From NCBI RefSeq assembly GCF_036785885.1, contig NC_092312.1:10124001-10188000 (forward strand): a DNA stretch of 64,000 nucleotides. The letters run 5' to 3'. The notes under the pieces were generated by a model. That model saw only the letters and a program-made list of their open reading frames with translations, did not search any database and was not told where the DNA came from. The position numbers and the translations under genes were made by a program. Numbering within the stretch: position 1 is the stretch's first letter; each line of letters begins with the position of its first letter. This document shows, piece by piece, positions 48,259 to 60,419 of the stretch. The DNA is from Coffea arabica. Lineage: Eukaryota; Streptophyta; Magnoliopsida; Gentianales; Rubiaceae.

Positions 48259-48382
48259 GAGTTGGGAACTAGTTGTGCCGTGCCATCTCATACTTAGGTA
48301 CTGAATTTTCTTCTTCTTTGCTTTTGTTTCCTCCACTCCACAATATACCTTAAAATTAAACCCCACAAGGTGCATTGCCAAA

Positions 48383-51300
48383 ATGGCTGGTGAAGTGCAG
48401 TATTTTTCCAGATCTCTGGCCAACCCAGAGGCTCTTAGTAATATAGATCAAAGTGTTCAAAGGCGAACAGCCAACTACAAACCAAATATCTGGAAACATG
48501 AACTCTTACAATCTCTTGCTAGCAAATACACTGTGAGATTTCGTTACTCTCACGCACCAGAATGTTGTCTAGCAACTTGTATATGTTTTGCGTTTATTAT
48601 ACTCGTACATGCATCACAATGCTCTATTTCTTACAGTCCCATGAATTTTTCACTGTTTATTATGTTTCGTATTTCGTTGATTGGAATTTTTTTTTAAATT
48701 TGGCCTCGAAGGGGGCCATTTTTTTTTTTTGGAACTGCATTCTTTGAAATTATTGTTCCCTTTCACCATATTTGGTAGGTCACAAAAAGAATCGTCAACA
48801 TTATTTGTGTGAAGAGAATGTATCCAATATGTTTAGCAGAAAATGATTTGTTGATTGTCACTATGATTGCCAAACTTTTAATTCTACTTATTCAGTCTTT
48901 AACCAGCTGGAAATTGTCTTAAAATGATCCTCCAGCATGTTTTTAGTACGGTTTTCACTTCTCCCTAATGATTGTAGTTTGCTCTTAATTTGCCCTCTAA
49001 CGTCATTTAAATTTTAGTCACAAAAACATGGTGCGATGATTTACTTGGGGCTGGTTATAAACTATGTAGAAACAAAAAGGGTAAGTTATATATATATATA
49101 TATATATATTGTTAGTGATGTTACAGGTAAGGTGATGAATGAAAGTTGGTGAAGATGTAGAAGCTACTTTAGAGCGTATGCTTCACAAACAGATGCTCCG
49201 ACAATTCATTTTCACTGGAAAGGACATTCAGTTCAAAATAGGGGAAAAAAAATTGAGAACAATTTTAGAAATATTTTGGCAAAAGGAATCTACTTTTCCA
49301 GCCTTACTTGGCTAAAGTTCAAATTTGCACGTTAAGTTTGCAAATCACACGAGATTTGGCAATTTATTACATGTGGGACATCTTTTTAATCTGTTGAAAT
49401 TGAAACTTTCCTCTCAGGAAGAGAAATACGAAAGGAAAGCCCAGAAGCTAAAGGACGAATTGAAAGAGACGTTTGCGGATGCAAGAGATACACTGTCCAA
49501 TCTAGAGCTTGTTGACTGCATCTGGAAACTTGGTCTGGCCAATTACTTCCAGGAAGAAATCGCTAATTTACTGAACACCATAAGCTCTGGAAGAAGCCTC
49601 AGCACTTTCATGGAAAATGATCTTTATGCTACAGCCTTATGCTTTAGAATTCTCAGGCAACACGGGTTCGAAGCTTCTCAAGGTAGATTACTGAACAGCT
49701 GCCAACCTTAAGAAATGTTTCGATTTTCAAGAAATTTGATTTTATTTTTGTTGCAAAAGCGGTAATCATGGCTACTTTCTAGTGCAGGCATGAACAATTA
49801 ATTTAATTATTCGTGATTATGCAACTATTAATATATAATGGTGAAATAAGCATCTTTGTGTTGGTGTTGTAACCTAGCATGAATAAAAGATAAAAATAAG
49901 GCAGTAATATATGGTTTTAAACTAGAGGTGGCAAATCAACTCACTTAACTAAATTTACCCATATCCGCCCATGAATATATGGGTATGGGTATCTTAAATT
50001 TTTGTATATGGGTATAAATGGGTTACCCAATAATACCCATTTTATTGGGTATAAATGGGTATTATTGGGTAACCCATCAAATCCAATTAACCCATTTAGA
50101 ATTCTCTTCCCCCCAAGTCTCTTCTTTTCCCCCACCGTTTTTTTTCAAATTTTTTATTTTGTCACGATGTTAACTACTTTTGTTTCATTATTATTATTAT
50201 TATTATTTGTTGGTTTTATCTTATTATTTTATTTTCTCTTAGTTTGTTAACTTGCTCATTTTTTAGCATTACCAATTTATGATAAATTTTAGCCTATTTT
50301 CTTATCTTTATAAAATGAAATTTTAAATTTATATATGAAAAAATGTTAGGGGTTCAAAATTTTTGGATTAAGTTTTTATATTAATTTTTATAGTACTTAG
50401 TTCAAATTTTTATATTCTTATTATTCAATTATTAAATAATAGGTAATTTTGTGACATAGAGTATAAATGAAAAAAAATTGGTAATTAAGTTTATTGAACA
50501 TTATAAGTAAATATTTAAAACTAATGATGGGTACAAAGAGTGGTATAAATTGATAACTTAGTTTGCAAAAATGAATTTAAATGAGTTTACAAAAAGTTAA
50601 AATAAATGGGTTATAAATGAGTAATTAGGTTACTCAATTCATTTTTTAACTTACCCATTTATACCCATCTAATTAAATGGGTATAAATGAGTTGACTCAC
50701 TTATATCCATTACCCATTTTACCCAACCCAAACCCGTCCAAGTCACCTATTTTAACACCTCTATTTTAAACCATGCCGCCATGGTACGATCAACCGTAGT
50801 TTTGACCATCCTAATATGTACCATTTTTCAGATATAGGAATTTGTTCCGTCTTAAATTTGAAGTGTTCATGACAACACGTCCAAAGTTTCACGGTTCTTT
50901 GATCAGAGCGTGTCAACAGCCGTCGTCCGCACTCGTCCTTTTTGTTGAGAACTATGCTGTTTAAGAATGCTCGGTGGGGTTGATCGTTTAATGGTCGAGA
51001 AATCTCCTCCCCATTTTTTGTGTCCTTTAGACAGCATTAAAACTGTAAAAGTCATTAATCTTTGACAGAAAAAGCTACCGGAAAAACAAAAAATTTTTTC
51101 CCTCGTACGAAGAAAAGATAAAAAGGGGATTTAAAAAGTAAAGAAAGAGCGTGTTATTTAAATGTAAAAACTCTAATTTCTAGGGTATCGATAGCCCATT
51201 ATACCACATCTCATGTCTGAGTTCTTATTGACCAAGAATTTATCTTTCTCTTCACACATATTTAATAAACCATCATTAATGAGACTTGTTTTGATACATA

Positions 51301-53270
51301 AAGCTAATTTAATTGGAGTTTCCAACTCCAGATCACCGCTAATATTAATTTGAGGAAGAGATATTAATTAATCCTCTAGCATCTTCTCTTAGTAAATATT
51401 GAATTTGTTTCTCTTCATGACTTGTTTCATGCACTCTAACTATTGGGATGGCCACATGTTCAGACATGTTTCTGGGATTCGTGAATGAAGCCGGAAAATT
51501 CAAGGCAAGCATAGCTTCGAATGTGGAAGCTTTGGTTGAGCTCTTTGAAGCATCGAATCTTGGCTCAGAAGGAGAGAACATATTAAATGAGGCTAATTTA
51601 TACTCTATCAGAAGTCTCGAGCCATATTTTGCTGCAAGCTCTTGCAATCAGGCTTTGAGTCTTCCGTTGCACTGGACAGCTGAATGGTACAACATCAAGA
51701 AACGCATTTTAGCATATGAACAAGAGGATAAAATTAATCCCAAATTAGTGGAGTTGGCAAAGCTTAACTTCAACATAGTTCAAGCAGCGTTCCAGAAAGA
51801 TCTCAAGGAGATATCAAGGTGATTTATCATGCCATAATTTTTCGACCAATTAAGCAGAATAATTTGACCAAAACAACAATAAAAGTGACATTTTTTAAAA
51901 AATCTCTTTTCTTTCCTGATTTAGATGGTGGATGGAGCTTGGAATCACGGAAAAATTGAGCTTTTCCAGGGACAGAATGGTTGAAAGCTTTCTTTATGCT
52001 GGGGGAGTAGCATTTGAGCCTGAACATGGAAGTCTGAGAAAATGGCTAAGCAAAGTCATTAAGTTGGTATTAATAATTGATGATGTTTATGACATTTATG
52101 GTTCCTTGGAGGATTTAGAGTGCTTCACCAACGCTGTTGATAGGTTAGTACATTAATTTCGTTGACCCATTCTTCTATCTCATGTTCTCCACAATATCAC
52201 AATATGTCCATATGGAAAATTGATTTTTTTTTTTTTAACGTTGTGTATACGTAATATGAATATATTGCATGCACAAAATAACAAATAAATAAAACCTTGG
52301 TATAAATTGCATAATATATTTGTCTATTACAGAAAAAACCTTAATACATGTTAAAACATGATCAATTCTTGACCATAGGTGGATGCCTGAGGAAGTGAAG
52401 AATTTACCCGAGTGCATGAAGACTTGTTTCTGGACATTGTACAACACTACAGATGCAATAGCAATTGAAATTCAGAAAGAAAAAGGTTGGAGCTCAGCGT
52501 CACCGCATCTACAGAAAGCAGTACGTTCTCAAATCAACTTCCATGCATAAAATAAGATTAATTAATTAACTTATTCTGCATTTCAGCTAAATTCTGAGCT
52601 AAATATTTTTTTTTTCCCCCTCTGCCAGTGGGCAGATTTTTGCAAATCCTTGCTCTTGGAAGCCAAGTGGGATAACCAGGGTTACACACCATCGCTAGAC
52701 GAATACCTAGACAACGCATCCGTATCCTCATCTGGCCCTCTGCTTTCTCTTCATGTAATTTTCGGTGTCGAAGATCAAACGGCCAAGGATGTTAAGGAAA
52801 TTTTTGAAGAGAATAAGGATATCATTGACTATACCTCACTCATAATTCGTCTATGCAATGATCAGGGGACATCCACAGTAAGTAAAATTATTTAATCAAT
52901 GGAATTATATGTCATGTGTTTCTTTAAGTGAATTTATTTAACTCATGTTCAAATTCTGAATTATTTGCAGGCGGAATTAGAGAGAGGAGATGCACCATCA
53001 TCAATTTTATGTTACATGCGACAAGAAAACGTCTCAGAAGAAGTTGCTAGGGAGCATATCAGAAGCATAATATGGAGGACTTGGAAGAAAATCAACAGCC
53101 GTTGCATCAAAACCAGTACATTTCTGCAAAAATCTGCCAAGTACATAGTAAACGAAGCAAGAGTGGCGCATTTCATTTACCAACATGGGGATGGTTTTGG
53201 GGTTCAAGATCGAGAGAATAGGAAGCGGGTCCTCTCTAACTTGATTGAACCTCTTGCGCTAGTTGACTGA
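48383..53270 (+). CDS. Terpene synthase, TPS-b type, leaderless (TPS-B)
   Basis: Seven exons join in frame to 559 aa: 48383-48532, 49418-49682, 51464-51818, 51925-52143, 52379-52520, 52629-52877, 52971-53270. Exons 4, 5 and 6 have exactly the lengths of those in TPS-A. Motifs: RR(X)8W R27-W37, RDR 272-274, DDVYD 309-313, and N454-D-x-x-T458-x-x-x-E462. All needed metal-binding residues are present, so it should be an active class I cyclase. Only 26 residues precede RR, with no Ser/Thr-rich leader, so the enzyme is probably cytosolic. That would favour a different substrate pool from TPS-A, or the plastid leader is provided by an unseen upstream start. Intron 2 (1.78 kb) carries a hAT element; the other introns are short. 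TPS-B is clearly diverged from TPS-A, with many differences in each exon. Its product is unknown. Confidence 0.92.
49088..49110. repeat. (TA)n microsatellite in TPS-B intron 1
   Basis: About eleven TA units within intron 1, about 310 bp before exon 2. Confidence 0.85.
49923..50763. mobile_element. Non-autonomous hAT-type element in TPS-B intron 2
   Basis: Termini TAGAGGTGGC and ACACCTCTA are inverted. A perfect 8-bp target duplication TTTTAAAC flanks it (49915-49922 and 50764-50771). Length 841 bp. Near both ends there are repeated AATGGGTA and TACCCAT words, giving long sub-terminal inverted similarity. There is no transposase. It makes up nearly half of intron 2 and leaves the splice sites alone. 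Confidence 0.88.
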
Positions 53271-54360
53271 GGAAATTTCGGGTACGGATTTGAAGATATA
53301 TAGCAGTAGTTGTTTGGAAATACTCCGGTACTTTGCCCTTTGTGTATTTGGAGGGTAATTATCTAATGCAGCAACTGTACCCCACATATCATTCTACAAT
53401 AAGCTACATTGCTGAAAATGTTCTGGAATTTATGAGAAAATATATGGAAATTGGCAGTTTACGGACGTGTCTAATATTAAGTGGTCTCTGCGGATTGACT
53501 TGATATGAGGAAGAAAAGGGAGAACGGAGAAGAGGAAAAAAAAAACGATGAAGACAAACATAGAAAAGACAACTGGAAAAAGCAAACCCACAGGAAATCA
53601 AGGACGTCCGGATGTCTCTTTGTTTTCTTGTAGCGACTTCGCGAATTAAAAGTATCCTAGATAAATTCTTAAACTCCTCCTTTTTTTCTCTCTCTCGTTT
53701 GCCGATCGATTCACTCAAGTAAGTTGTTTAGTAATCAGTAGGTAATATTACTTTATTTATCTTACTAATCATTCAGCAGAGAGCAACATATGGTTGGAAG
53801 CTTTTTTTTCTTTTCTTTATCAAAAGAAAAGGGTTTTATAATTGCTAAGAAGTTGACTCATTAGATGCTCAAACCAACTCGAAAGATACCATGCACGGGT
53901 TAGTTTGTAATCTAAGCATGCATGTACGACTGACTATCCATAATATATTGTGAGATTACAACAGTTTTTTGGTTCTAGAATGAACATAAGGGACACAAAT
54001 TCAAGGTGCCAAAATCACTTTTCATATTTGATCTTTTGAAAAATCATGTTTAAATACCATTTTGTGATAAGAAATTAAACTTGTTAGTCAAATTACTGGA
54101 GTCGACCCAATGATCAGTGAAGGCTCTTAGGATTTTTTCTGCTGTTAAAGTTCATGATTACAATTCTATACTTGACAGATAAGCGTGAGATTGACGTGGT
54201 TGGAATCCTAAACTTGACAGGTAAGCCCGAGAAGAAGGGTGTAGAAAAAAAAAAAAATTGGACTTGCTAGTCATTTTAAACAATACACGTGCCAAGATCA
54301 ACTTTGCTCTCTAATTAATCTCGTACAACGTCACACACCAAGCCCCAATGCCATGAAGAG
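53271..54360. other. Intergenic stretch between TPS-B and TPS-C
   Basis: Begins with the TPS-B 3' UTR. No gene, RNA or clear element recognised. Confidence 0.45.
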
Positions 54361-55130
54361 ATGTGTATCTCTCAACCTAGCAAGGAAACTACACTTGTTT
54401 GTTGAAGTACTAAATCACAAAATGATTTTAAGGTAAATTATGCTTCACCCTCCTATCAGTTAGCCTTTTTTCAAATAGCTGTCCTATAATTAATTTAAGA
54501 ATTATATATATAATCCTTAATAGTTTGGATTACAATTGTTAATCTGAACTTCGCCTCCATAAAATGGAGTCAACTCGAGAAAACTCTGTTGACGTGATAG
54601 TCTTGATTGACCCTTTGGAATGCTCTATCCTGCGGCAGGCAGTTTCTGATTCTCCTCTCTATCGAAGGCCTAATTAAGAATCCCATATTCGGTAGAGGCC
54701 GTAAAGTCCTGTATTTTTGTGATTCATTTTCAATAAACAACAGTTCTCTTTCCACTAAATCCTAAAGATTATGTAAACTTAACATCTAACACGATTATGT
54801 AAGGATTATGTAAATCCACTAAATCCTAAAGATTATGTAAGGATTGCTAACATCTATCACGAAATCCTAAAGATTATCTAAACTTAACATCTGTAATTTT
54901 TTCCAAAATCACTTTTCAAGAGTTGATGCTTTGAAATTCACGTTTAACTACCAATTTGCTGATTATGCACATTTTGATCAAATTGGTTCATACACGTGTT
55001 TATGAATTCTTTATTCGAGGACTTTTGGCAGAGGCATTTCAGTCCACTTCCTATATCAATAATGGAGTTCAAAGACGCGCCGTACTATCATTAAACATCC
55101 AGTGGCGTGTATGTCGTCCCCTTGTTTTTC
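54361..55130 (+). repeat. Duplicated TPS promoter region (partner about 2640-3316)
   Basis: Blocks near 54385-54440 (TTGTTTGTTGAAGTACTAAAT) and 54950-55130 match the TPS-A upstream region in order. They are separated by about 500 bp of unrelated DNA not present upstream of TPS-A. AATGGAGTTCAAAGA follows the altered TATA box in both. Confidence 0.7.
54755..54895. repeat. Degenerate tandem repeat
   Basis: AAATCCTAAAGATTATSTAA occurs three times (near 54757, 54818 and 54863), interleaved with AACATCTA and ACGA words. Inside the DNA inserted between the two homologous promoter blocks. Confidence 0.7.
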
Positions 55131-57790
55131 CTAGATGCATCCTTCAATAACCTTATGCATGAGCTGTAGGATAGGATGCTTCAATCACTAACTGCTCGTC
55201 TATTCTTCTTTTACTTCTTCTTCCATGACCAGGGGTCAATTGCAGCTTTTCTCGAGCCCAGAACGTACTGCAGCTCACCTTCTTGTCATGGTGATTAGAG
55301 CTCTCTCATTTTATAAAATCTAATAATATTTTCTCTAGACAAAGTGGGAAGTTATGCGTATGCCCAAGAAGTACTTAGAACGCAATAAAAACAATAACAA
55401 AGTTGATCAACTTCATTTCTTGCACGAGCGATAAATTAAAGTACTTTTACTTAGTTGAGGCATGGTAACTATTGTCCCTGAACTTTTTATCCTTTTCAGG
55501 AAAATATATACTATAAAGAGAGAGCCAAGACTCTAAAAAAGGATGGGATAAATATATGCATGTTTGTGCCCATTCACTTTCTAAGCTGGAGCTTATAGAC
55601 AGTATATCAAAATTAGGCCTGGACAGATACTTTGTGGAGGAAATCAATGAAGCTCTAAATCATGTCATAGCCTCGAGGGGAAGTACAGCTCTATTTCACA
55701 AGAGGATCGTTATTCTACCGCTCTATGCTTTAGGCTTCTTACGCATTACGGTCATAATGCTTCACAAGATTCACGAAAAACTACCTATGAGAGTTCATTC
55801 TAATTTTGAGTGTGTAACTACAATGTAGAGGTGTCAAAATTGACGACTCAAATGGGTTCGGACGGATCGTAATTGGATAATAGATATAATTGGATCAATC
55901 CATTTATATCCATCCATTTAAATAATTAAATGGATATTCATTTATACTCATTTAATAAATGGGCATGGATATATTCAATTATTTATTTATAAATCGCTTA
56001 AAATTTTACTTATTTTTTTGCATGTTGTTTGATAAGAAATAATGATATTTTATTATTCTTAGATTGATAAGAAATTTAAATTTATTTGCTTAACACTCAC
56101 TAAAAGTTTAGTTTAAATGTATAATTATTTTTAAATGAATATAAATAGATGAGTCTAATCAACTCACTATCCACCAATTAAATGAATTTAATTAAGTACC
56201 CATTTAGACCCATTCAAAATTAATAGACAGGTTTGTGCGGGTTATTGATAGATAGGTTTGGACAGGTCAACCTAATTGGATTGTGGTTGGCACGAGTTCA
56301 AAAAGAGTCAAAAGTTGATTAACCGTGAAATGGAAAACATGGAATAGATAATTACCTTTTCCATCACTCAACTTATATAATTGCATTGGTTTTTGGATGC
56401 GTAACGATTAAAATTGAAGGCACGTAACGCCTTTAAGTAAGTACACCCCTAAATTTCATTCGGCTGGGTTCCAGATATGTTCAAATTTGTGCCAAGCCCG
56501 AGCGTCGAAGGTCTCCTTGAGCTTTTTGAAACATCGAATCTTGGTGGAGGAGGAGAAGAAGATGTTCTGACGGAGGCTACATTGTTCTCCGTCGACGGTA
56601 TTAGTTCTTGCGGACCCGCTAAACAAGTGTTCGAAGCCTTTAGTCTTCCATTGCAATGGAGAGTGGAATGACACAATGTCAAGAAACATATCCATGCACC
56701 CAACAAAATCTAAATCGATCGAGTTAGCAAAGCTCAATTTCAATATAGTTCAACCTTCACACTCAGAAGATGTCAAGGAGGTATTAAGGTAAGGAATAAC
56801 AGCCTAGAATAAACGTGCAACCGTAATAAAGTTTAGTTTACTGAAATTATGTCCTTTTTTCAATAATAAAAGTATGTTGATGTTTTTGAAAGCAAATATT
56901 TTTGAGCCTTCAGCACTGGACGGTTCCTACAGTTTGGTCCTGTGTACTGTACTCTTTCATGTTGCTATACAGTGAAAAAATAGATGATGCAACTAGCACT
57001 CGAATCCTTGGCGGCAAACGAATTCGAATCACGAATAGTAATTGATGAGTTTTTTTTTTTTTTTTTTTTATCTTTTTGGTTTAGGTGGTGGATGAATCTC
57101 AGAAATAAAGAAAAACTGGAGTTTTTCGAGGGACCGATTGGTTGAAAGTTTTCTCGCCGCTGCGGGGACTGCTCCTGAGCCTGAACAACCAAGTCTAAGA
57201 AATTGGCTATGCAAAGTCATTAATTTTGATTGCAACAACAGATGACGTTTATGGTTCCTTGGATGAATTAGAATTCTTCACCAATGCTGTAGAGAGGCTT
57301 GTATTTCAATCCGATTCATCAAATTCTTCTTACAGCCTTTAATACAGATGTACTTGACGAATAATAGGACGTACAACTTGAATTATCTTAATAATTAGGT
57401 GGATCCCTGAGGAAAACAAAGACCTAGATGAAGACAGAAAGATCTGTTTCTGGACATTGATAACCGCTGCAAATGAAATGGCTGCTGAAACTCAGCAAGA
57501 AAAAAGGTTGGCCTTCAGTTTTACCGCGTTTACAGAAAACTGTTAGCGGTCTCAAATTTACTACTTCATATCAATGATTGGAAGTTTTTTCTTTTCCTTT
57601 TCTTTTTGGAGCTTAATTTCACGTATCAAAAATCTCTCTCCCATTTTTTTTTTTCAATTATTCCTTTTGCTTTCCTAGCGGGCAGGTTTTTGTAAATCCT
57701 TGCTCATGGAAGCTGAGTGGGTGTAACAAGGGCTGCAGGCCGACACTTGAAGGGTATCCTGAATGACAATTCATCTGGCCCTTGTTAGAA
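55130..57790 (+). pseudogene. Terpene synthase pseudogene (TPS-C), duplicate of TPS-A
   Basis: Remnants of exons 1-6 are collinear with TPS-A: about 55131-55262, 55500-55768, 56475-56788, 57085-57296, 57399-57541, 57679-57790. Lesions: the original ATG position reads ATGCATCC with early stops after it. The end of exon 1 including RR(X)8W, together with the start of intron 1, is deleted. Exon 2 is frameshifted and its donor GGT has become GATT. In exon 3, TGG has become TGA (56669-56671), followed by a deletion. Exon 4 is 212 bp against 219 and has lost 9 bp at the metal-binding motif, so DDVYD becomes DDVYG; its donor is GC. Exon 5 has one extra A. Exon 6 is truncated, and exon 7 is absent. 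It cannot encode an enzyme. Confidence 0.9.
55826..56290. mobile_element. hAT-like element remnant in TPS-C intron 2
   Basis: A TAGAGGTGTC left terminus like that of the element in TPS-B intron 2, followed by AAATGG-type words and AT-rich DNA. No matching right terminus or second copy of the 8-bp flank CTACAATG was found, so the 3' side is lost or rearranged. Confidence 0.5.
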
Positions 57791-58109
57791 ATACGCGTGC
57801 TTGTTTGGAACCATAAGCTATCATTCCTGAATGACGTAATTTTTTTTTAGTGGGGTCAGGTGTTGTACGTGTCAGTTGATTTATCAATTAATGGATGTTC
57901 CATCACCGCCAATGCATCGAGACTTTGTGATCAAACCTTGCGTCCCATCAATTTGTTAAAATTAAATGTGACCTTGGTTAAAAAATTCAGTCAAGTGTAT
58001 AGTACACCCGTCTGGTCCGATGATAATTCAGTCCCCTCTGAGTTTCCTCAAAATTTCTTCAGATCCTCTCTTTTCGTATAGTGTAGAAAACTATCGTATC
58101 CGTAAAAAA

Positions 58110-58140
<31 letters not shown>

Positions 58141-58400
58141 GATGTTCCATCATGTTTGTTTCCATACATCAACCGTCTACAGGGGAGAGTATCCAGTGCA
58201 GGCTCATTAACCGTCAATTGCCGAAGACAAGTGCATGAGGGCCGTTGATCCCCAATGAAAAACACTAGAAAATTGGATCCGGATCCTTTATTTGGTGAAG
58301 AGTCATGATGTTGGCATTAACGAAATTCGTATTTTGATGAAGTACATAATTACCTTCAACATACAAAGCCCGTTCGAGATTATTTAATAATCTACAACTA
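57791..58400. other. Intergenic stretch after TPS-C
   Basis: Contains an (AAT)n run of about twelve units (58103-58139) and two copies of a GGATGTTCCATCA word (57892 and 58140). No trace of TPS exon 7 seen. Confidence 0.45.
58103..58139. repeat. (AAT)n microsatellite
   Basis: About twelve AAT units. It explains poly-Asn and poly-Ile frames on the two strands. Confidence 0.92.
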
Positions 58401-58440
58401 TCTATACTATATATAAAGGGAGAGGGGAAGGGGTTAGTGT
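58401..58440 (+). mobile_element. Helitron-like 5' terminus (tentative)
   Basis: TCTATACTATATATAAAGGG resembles the 5' ends of plant Helitrons, which begin TC and carry a TATA-like string. The required 3' CTRR end with a hairpin was not convincingly found, so only the terminus is noted. Confidence 0.3.
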
Positions 58441-59520
58441 AAACTTTTTTGTGTCATTTTTTGAGAATTTCTATGTTACCCTCCAAATAAAGAATAAAAT
58501 GATACTGTCATGTCTCTAAAATAAACATACACAAATGCATAAACAGGCCCTCATTTTTCTAGCCTAGCATAACTTCCAATAAAGTAATTACCGCCAGCAA
58601 CTTCCTGTCCAAAAAGAAATGAAAAGGAAAAATGCAACTCTTTTGTCCATATTTCTCAAAACAAATAACCCTCCGGCAACTACTAAAAAATTTAATAATT
58701 TTTCTTTTAAAAAATTTTCCTTCTATCTAGATTGAGACACACATAGGTTGTGCCATTTCCATTAGTTACAAATTGTATTGTGTCATCCTACCCTCAAACT
58801 ATAAATTACAGTTGACAATATATAATAGCAAGAGAAGTATTTAACCTATCAAAGGGCATATTTAGAGTCTATTATAACATTAATAATAGTTTTTGTTCAA
58901 AGGTCATAATTGCATAATCAACTGATGGTTTTTAATCCTAGGTTCAAGAGGTCATATTGAATGATGGACACAGCGAGGGGCGGGGAGGAGCACCGATCCC
59001 CTCCCCACTCAAAACAGTTTCTATAATCTTGAAATCCTCGATAGTAGAATTAGTTGTTGACTAAAATTATATCACCTTGGCCCACCCAAGTATGATTCTT
59101 GGTAGATCTTTTGTTTCTTTTCTTTTTTTTTTTCTTTTTTACAAAGGTGTCTTATACCAAATTAACAATTAGTTTCCTTATAAAAGTATACCATTAGTAT
59201 ATAATTAAGGAAACATTAATTTTTCTTTTAAGCAAGTGATAGGTTATAATTTTATCATTTATTTTATTATTAATTTCTTTTATTACCAGATCCAATGTGC
59301 ATTAATTGTTCGATTTTACTTATTTTTGGCATTTATACTTATCATAGGGACTTGGAGCAAAATATAATAAATGAGTGAAAATCTCGCATTACAAGTGCTG
59401 TCTGGCGGGGTCGTGTAAACTCAGATTTCCACAAGTCCAGAAGGTACGAGAAAGGCGTGTGATATCAACCACTAATTGAAAGTGCAATATGGGAGCCGGA
59501 AAAAAAAAAAAACTCTATTA
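58441..59520. other. Intergenic stretch
   Basis: AT-rich with a GC-rich stem-like patch (GGGGCGGGGAGGAG and CTCCCCACTC) near 58978-59010. No gene recognised. Confidence 0.4.
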
Positions 59521-59869
59521 CTCTCTCCGTCCCATTTTGTTAGTCTTGATTTTTTTTTCACACAGATTAAGAAAGTGTAATTAATTTGGTTGAAAACATA
59601 AATTTAGATTAATAATTTCCTAAAATACCCTTATGCTAATCACGAAAAGTGCCAATTAATATCAGTTACAGCTAATGGGTTAGTATTGGAAAAGCTCAAT
59701 GTATTCAATGTAGTGGGTTAGTGTTTAATAACAATGTATTAATAATAAGATATTTAATAAGGGTATTTTAGATAATTTGAAAGATTACTATATTTTTTAA
59801 TGGGAAAGTGGACTATAATTTGGGACGGATAAAAAAGAAAAATAAAACTATTAATGTGGGACGGAGCAG
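59521..59869. mobile_element. Stowaway-type MITE, 349 bp
   Basis: Left CTCTCTCCGTCCCA and right TGGGACGGAGCAG are inverted and flanked by TA (59519-59520 and 59870-59871). Interior words match the split MITE at 7996-11785, so both belong to one family. Confidence 0.82.
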
Positions 59870-60054
59870 TAAGTTTCATTTACTTTTGGAATGGCGGCTC
59901 AGCGGGAAAGAAGAAAGCCAAAGTTTGATTAGGACTCTAGTGCTTTTGGGAGTAGCGGCCGCAAGATAGAAACGAACAGACTGAGTGGGGCAGCCGCGAC
60001 TTCACTTTGGATTATTCGTGTGAGCCTCTGGCTAGAGGCTACGGAGAAGACATT

Positions 60055-60224
60055 GAATTTGTTTGGACAAAGATAATTTGATTTGCAAAATTTATTCTCA
60101 CAAATTTCAATAACTTTTTTATCTTCTCAGTCACCTTTTTATTTCATAAACATCATATCACAAAAAATGCTACAGTAAATATCTCAAATAAATCATCCAA
60201 ATAAACTCTTATCCAAACAAACTC
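60055..60224. mobile_element. Small MITE, 170 bp
   Basis: Left GAATTTGTTTGGACAAAG and right CTTATCCAAACAAACTC are inverted. A 3-bp ATT flanks both sides (60052-60054 and 60225-60227). The interior holds ATGCTACAGTAAATATCTC, a word common in plant MITEs. PIF/Harbinger-like by duplication length. Confidence 0.65.
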
Positions 60225-60419
60225 ATTAGCATCCCCTTTCACTTTGTACTTTTCCTCTTATTTTTAATTATTCGGATTTCTTCACCATATAGAGAAGAAT
60301 GTCCTCGACAATTACTGTGTTGAATTGTCGCATGGGATTTTTTTCATAGAGATGAATTAACTCTCCTTTTCTAGCTAAGGAACTACGGATGCTTTGATTC
60401 GCCTAATAATTATGAGATC

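Noticed and set aside
58020..58265. Proteins with poly-Asn or poly-Ile runs
   Set aside because: They are produced by the (AAT)n microsatellite.
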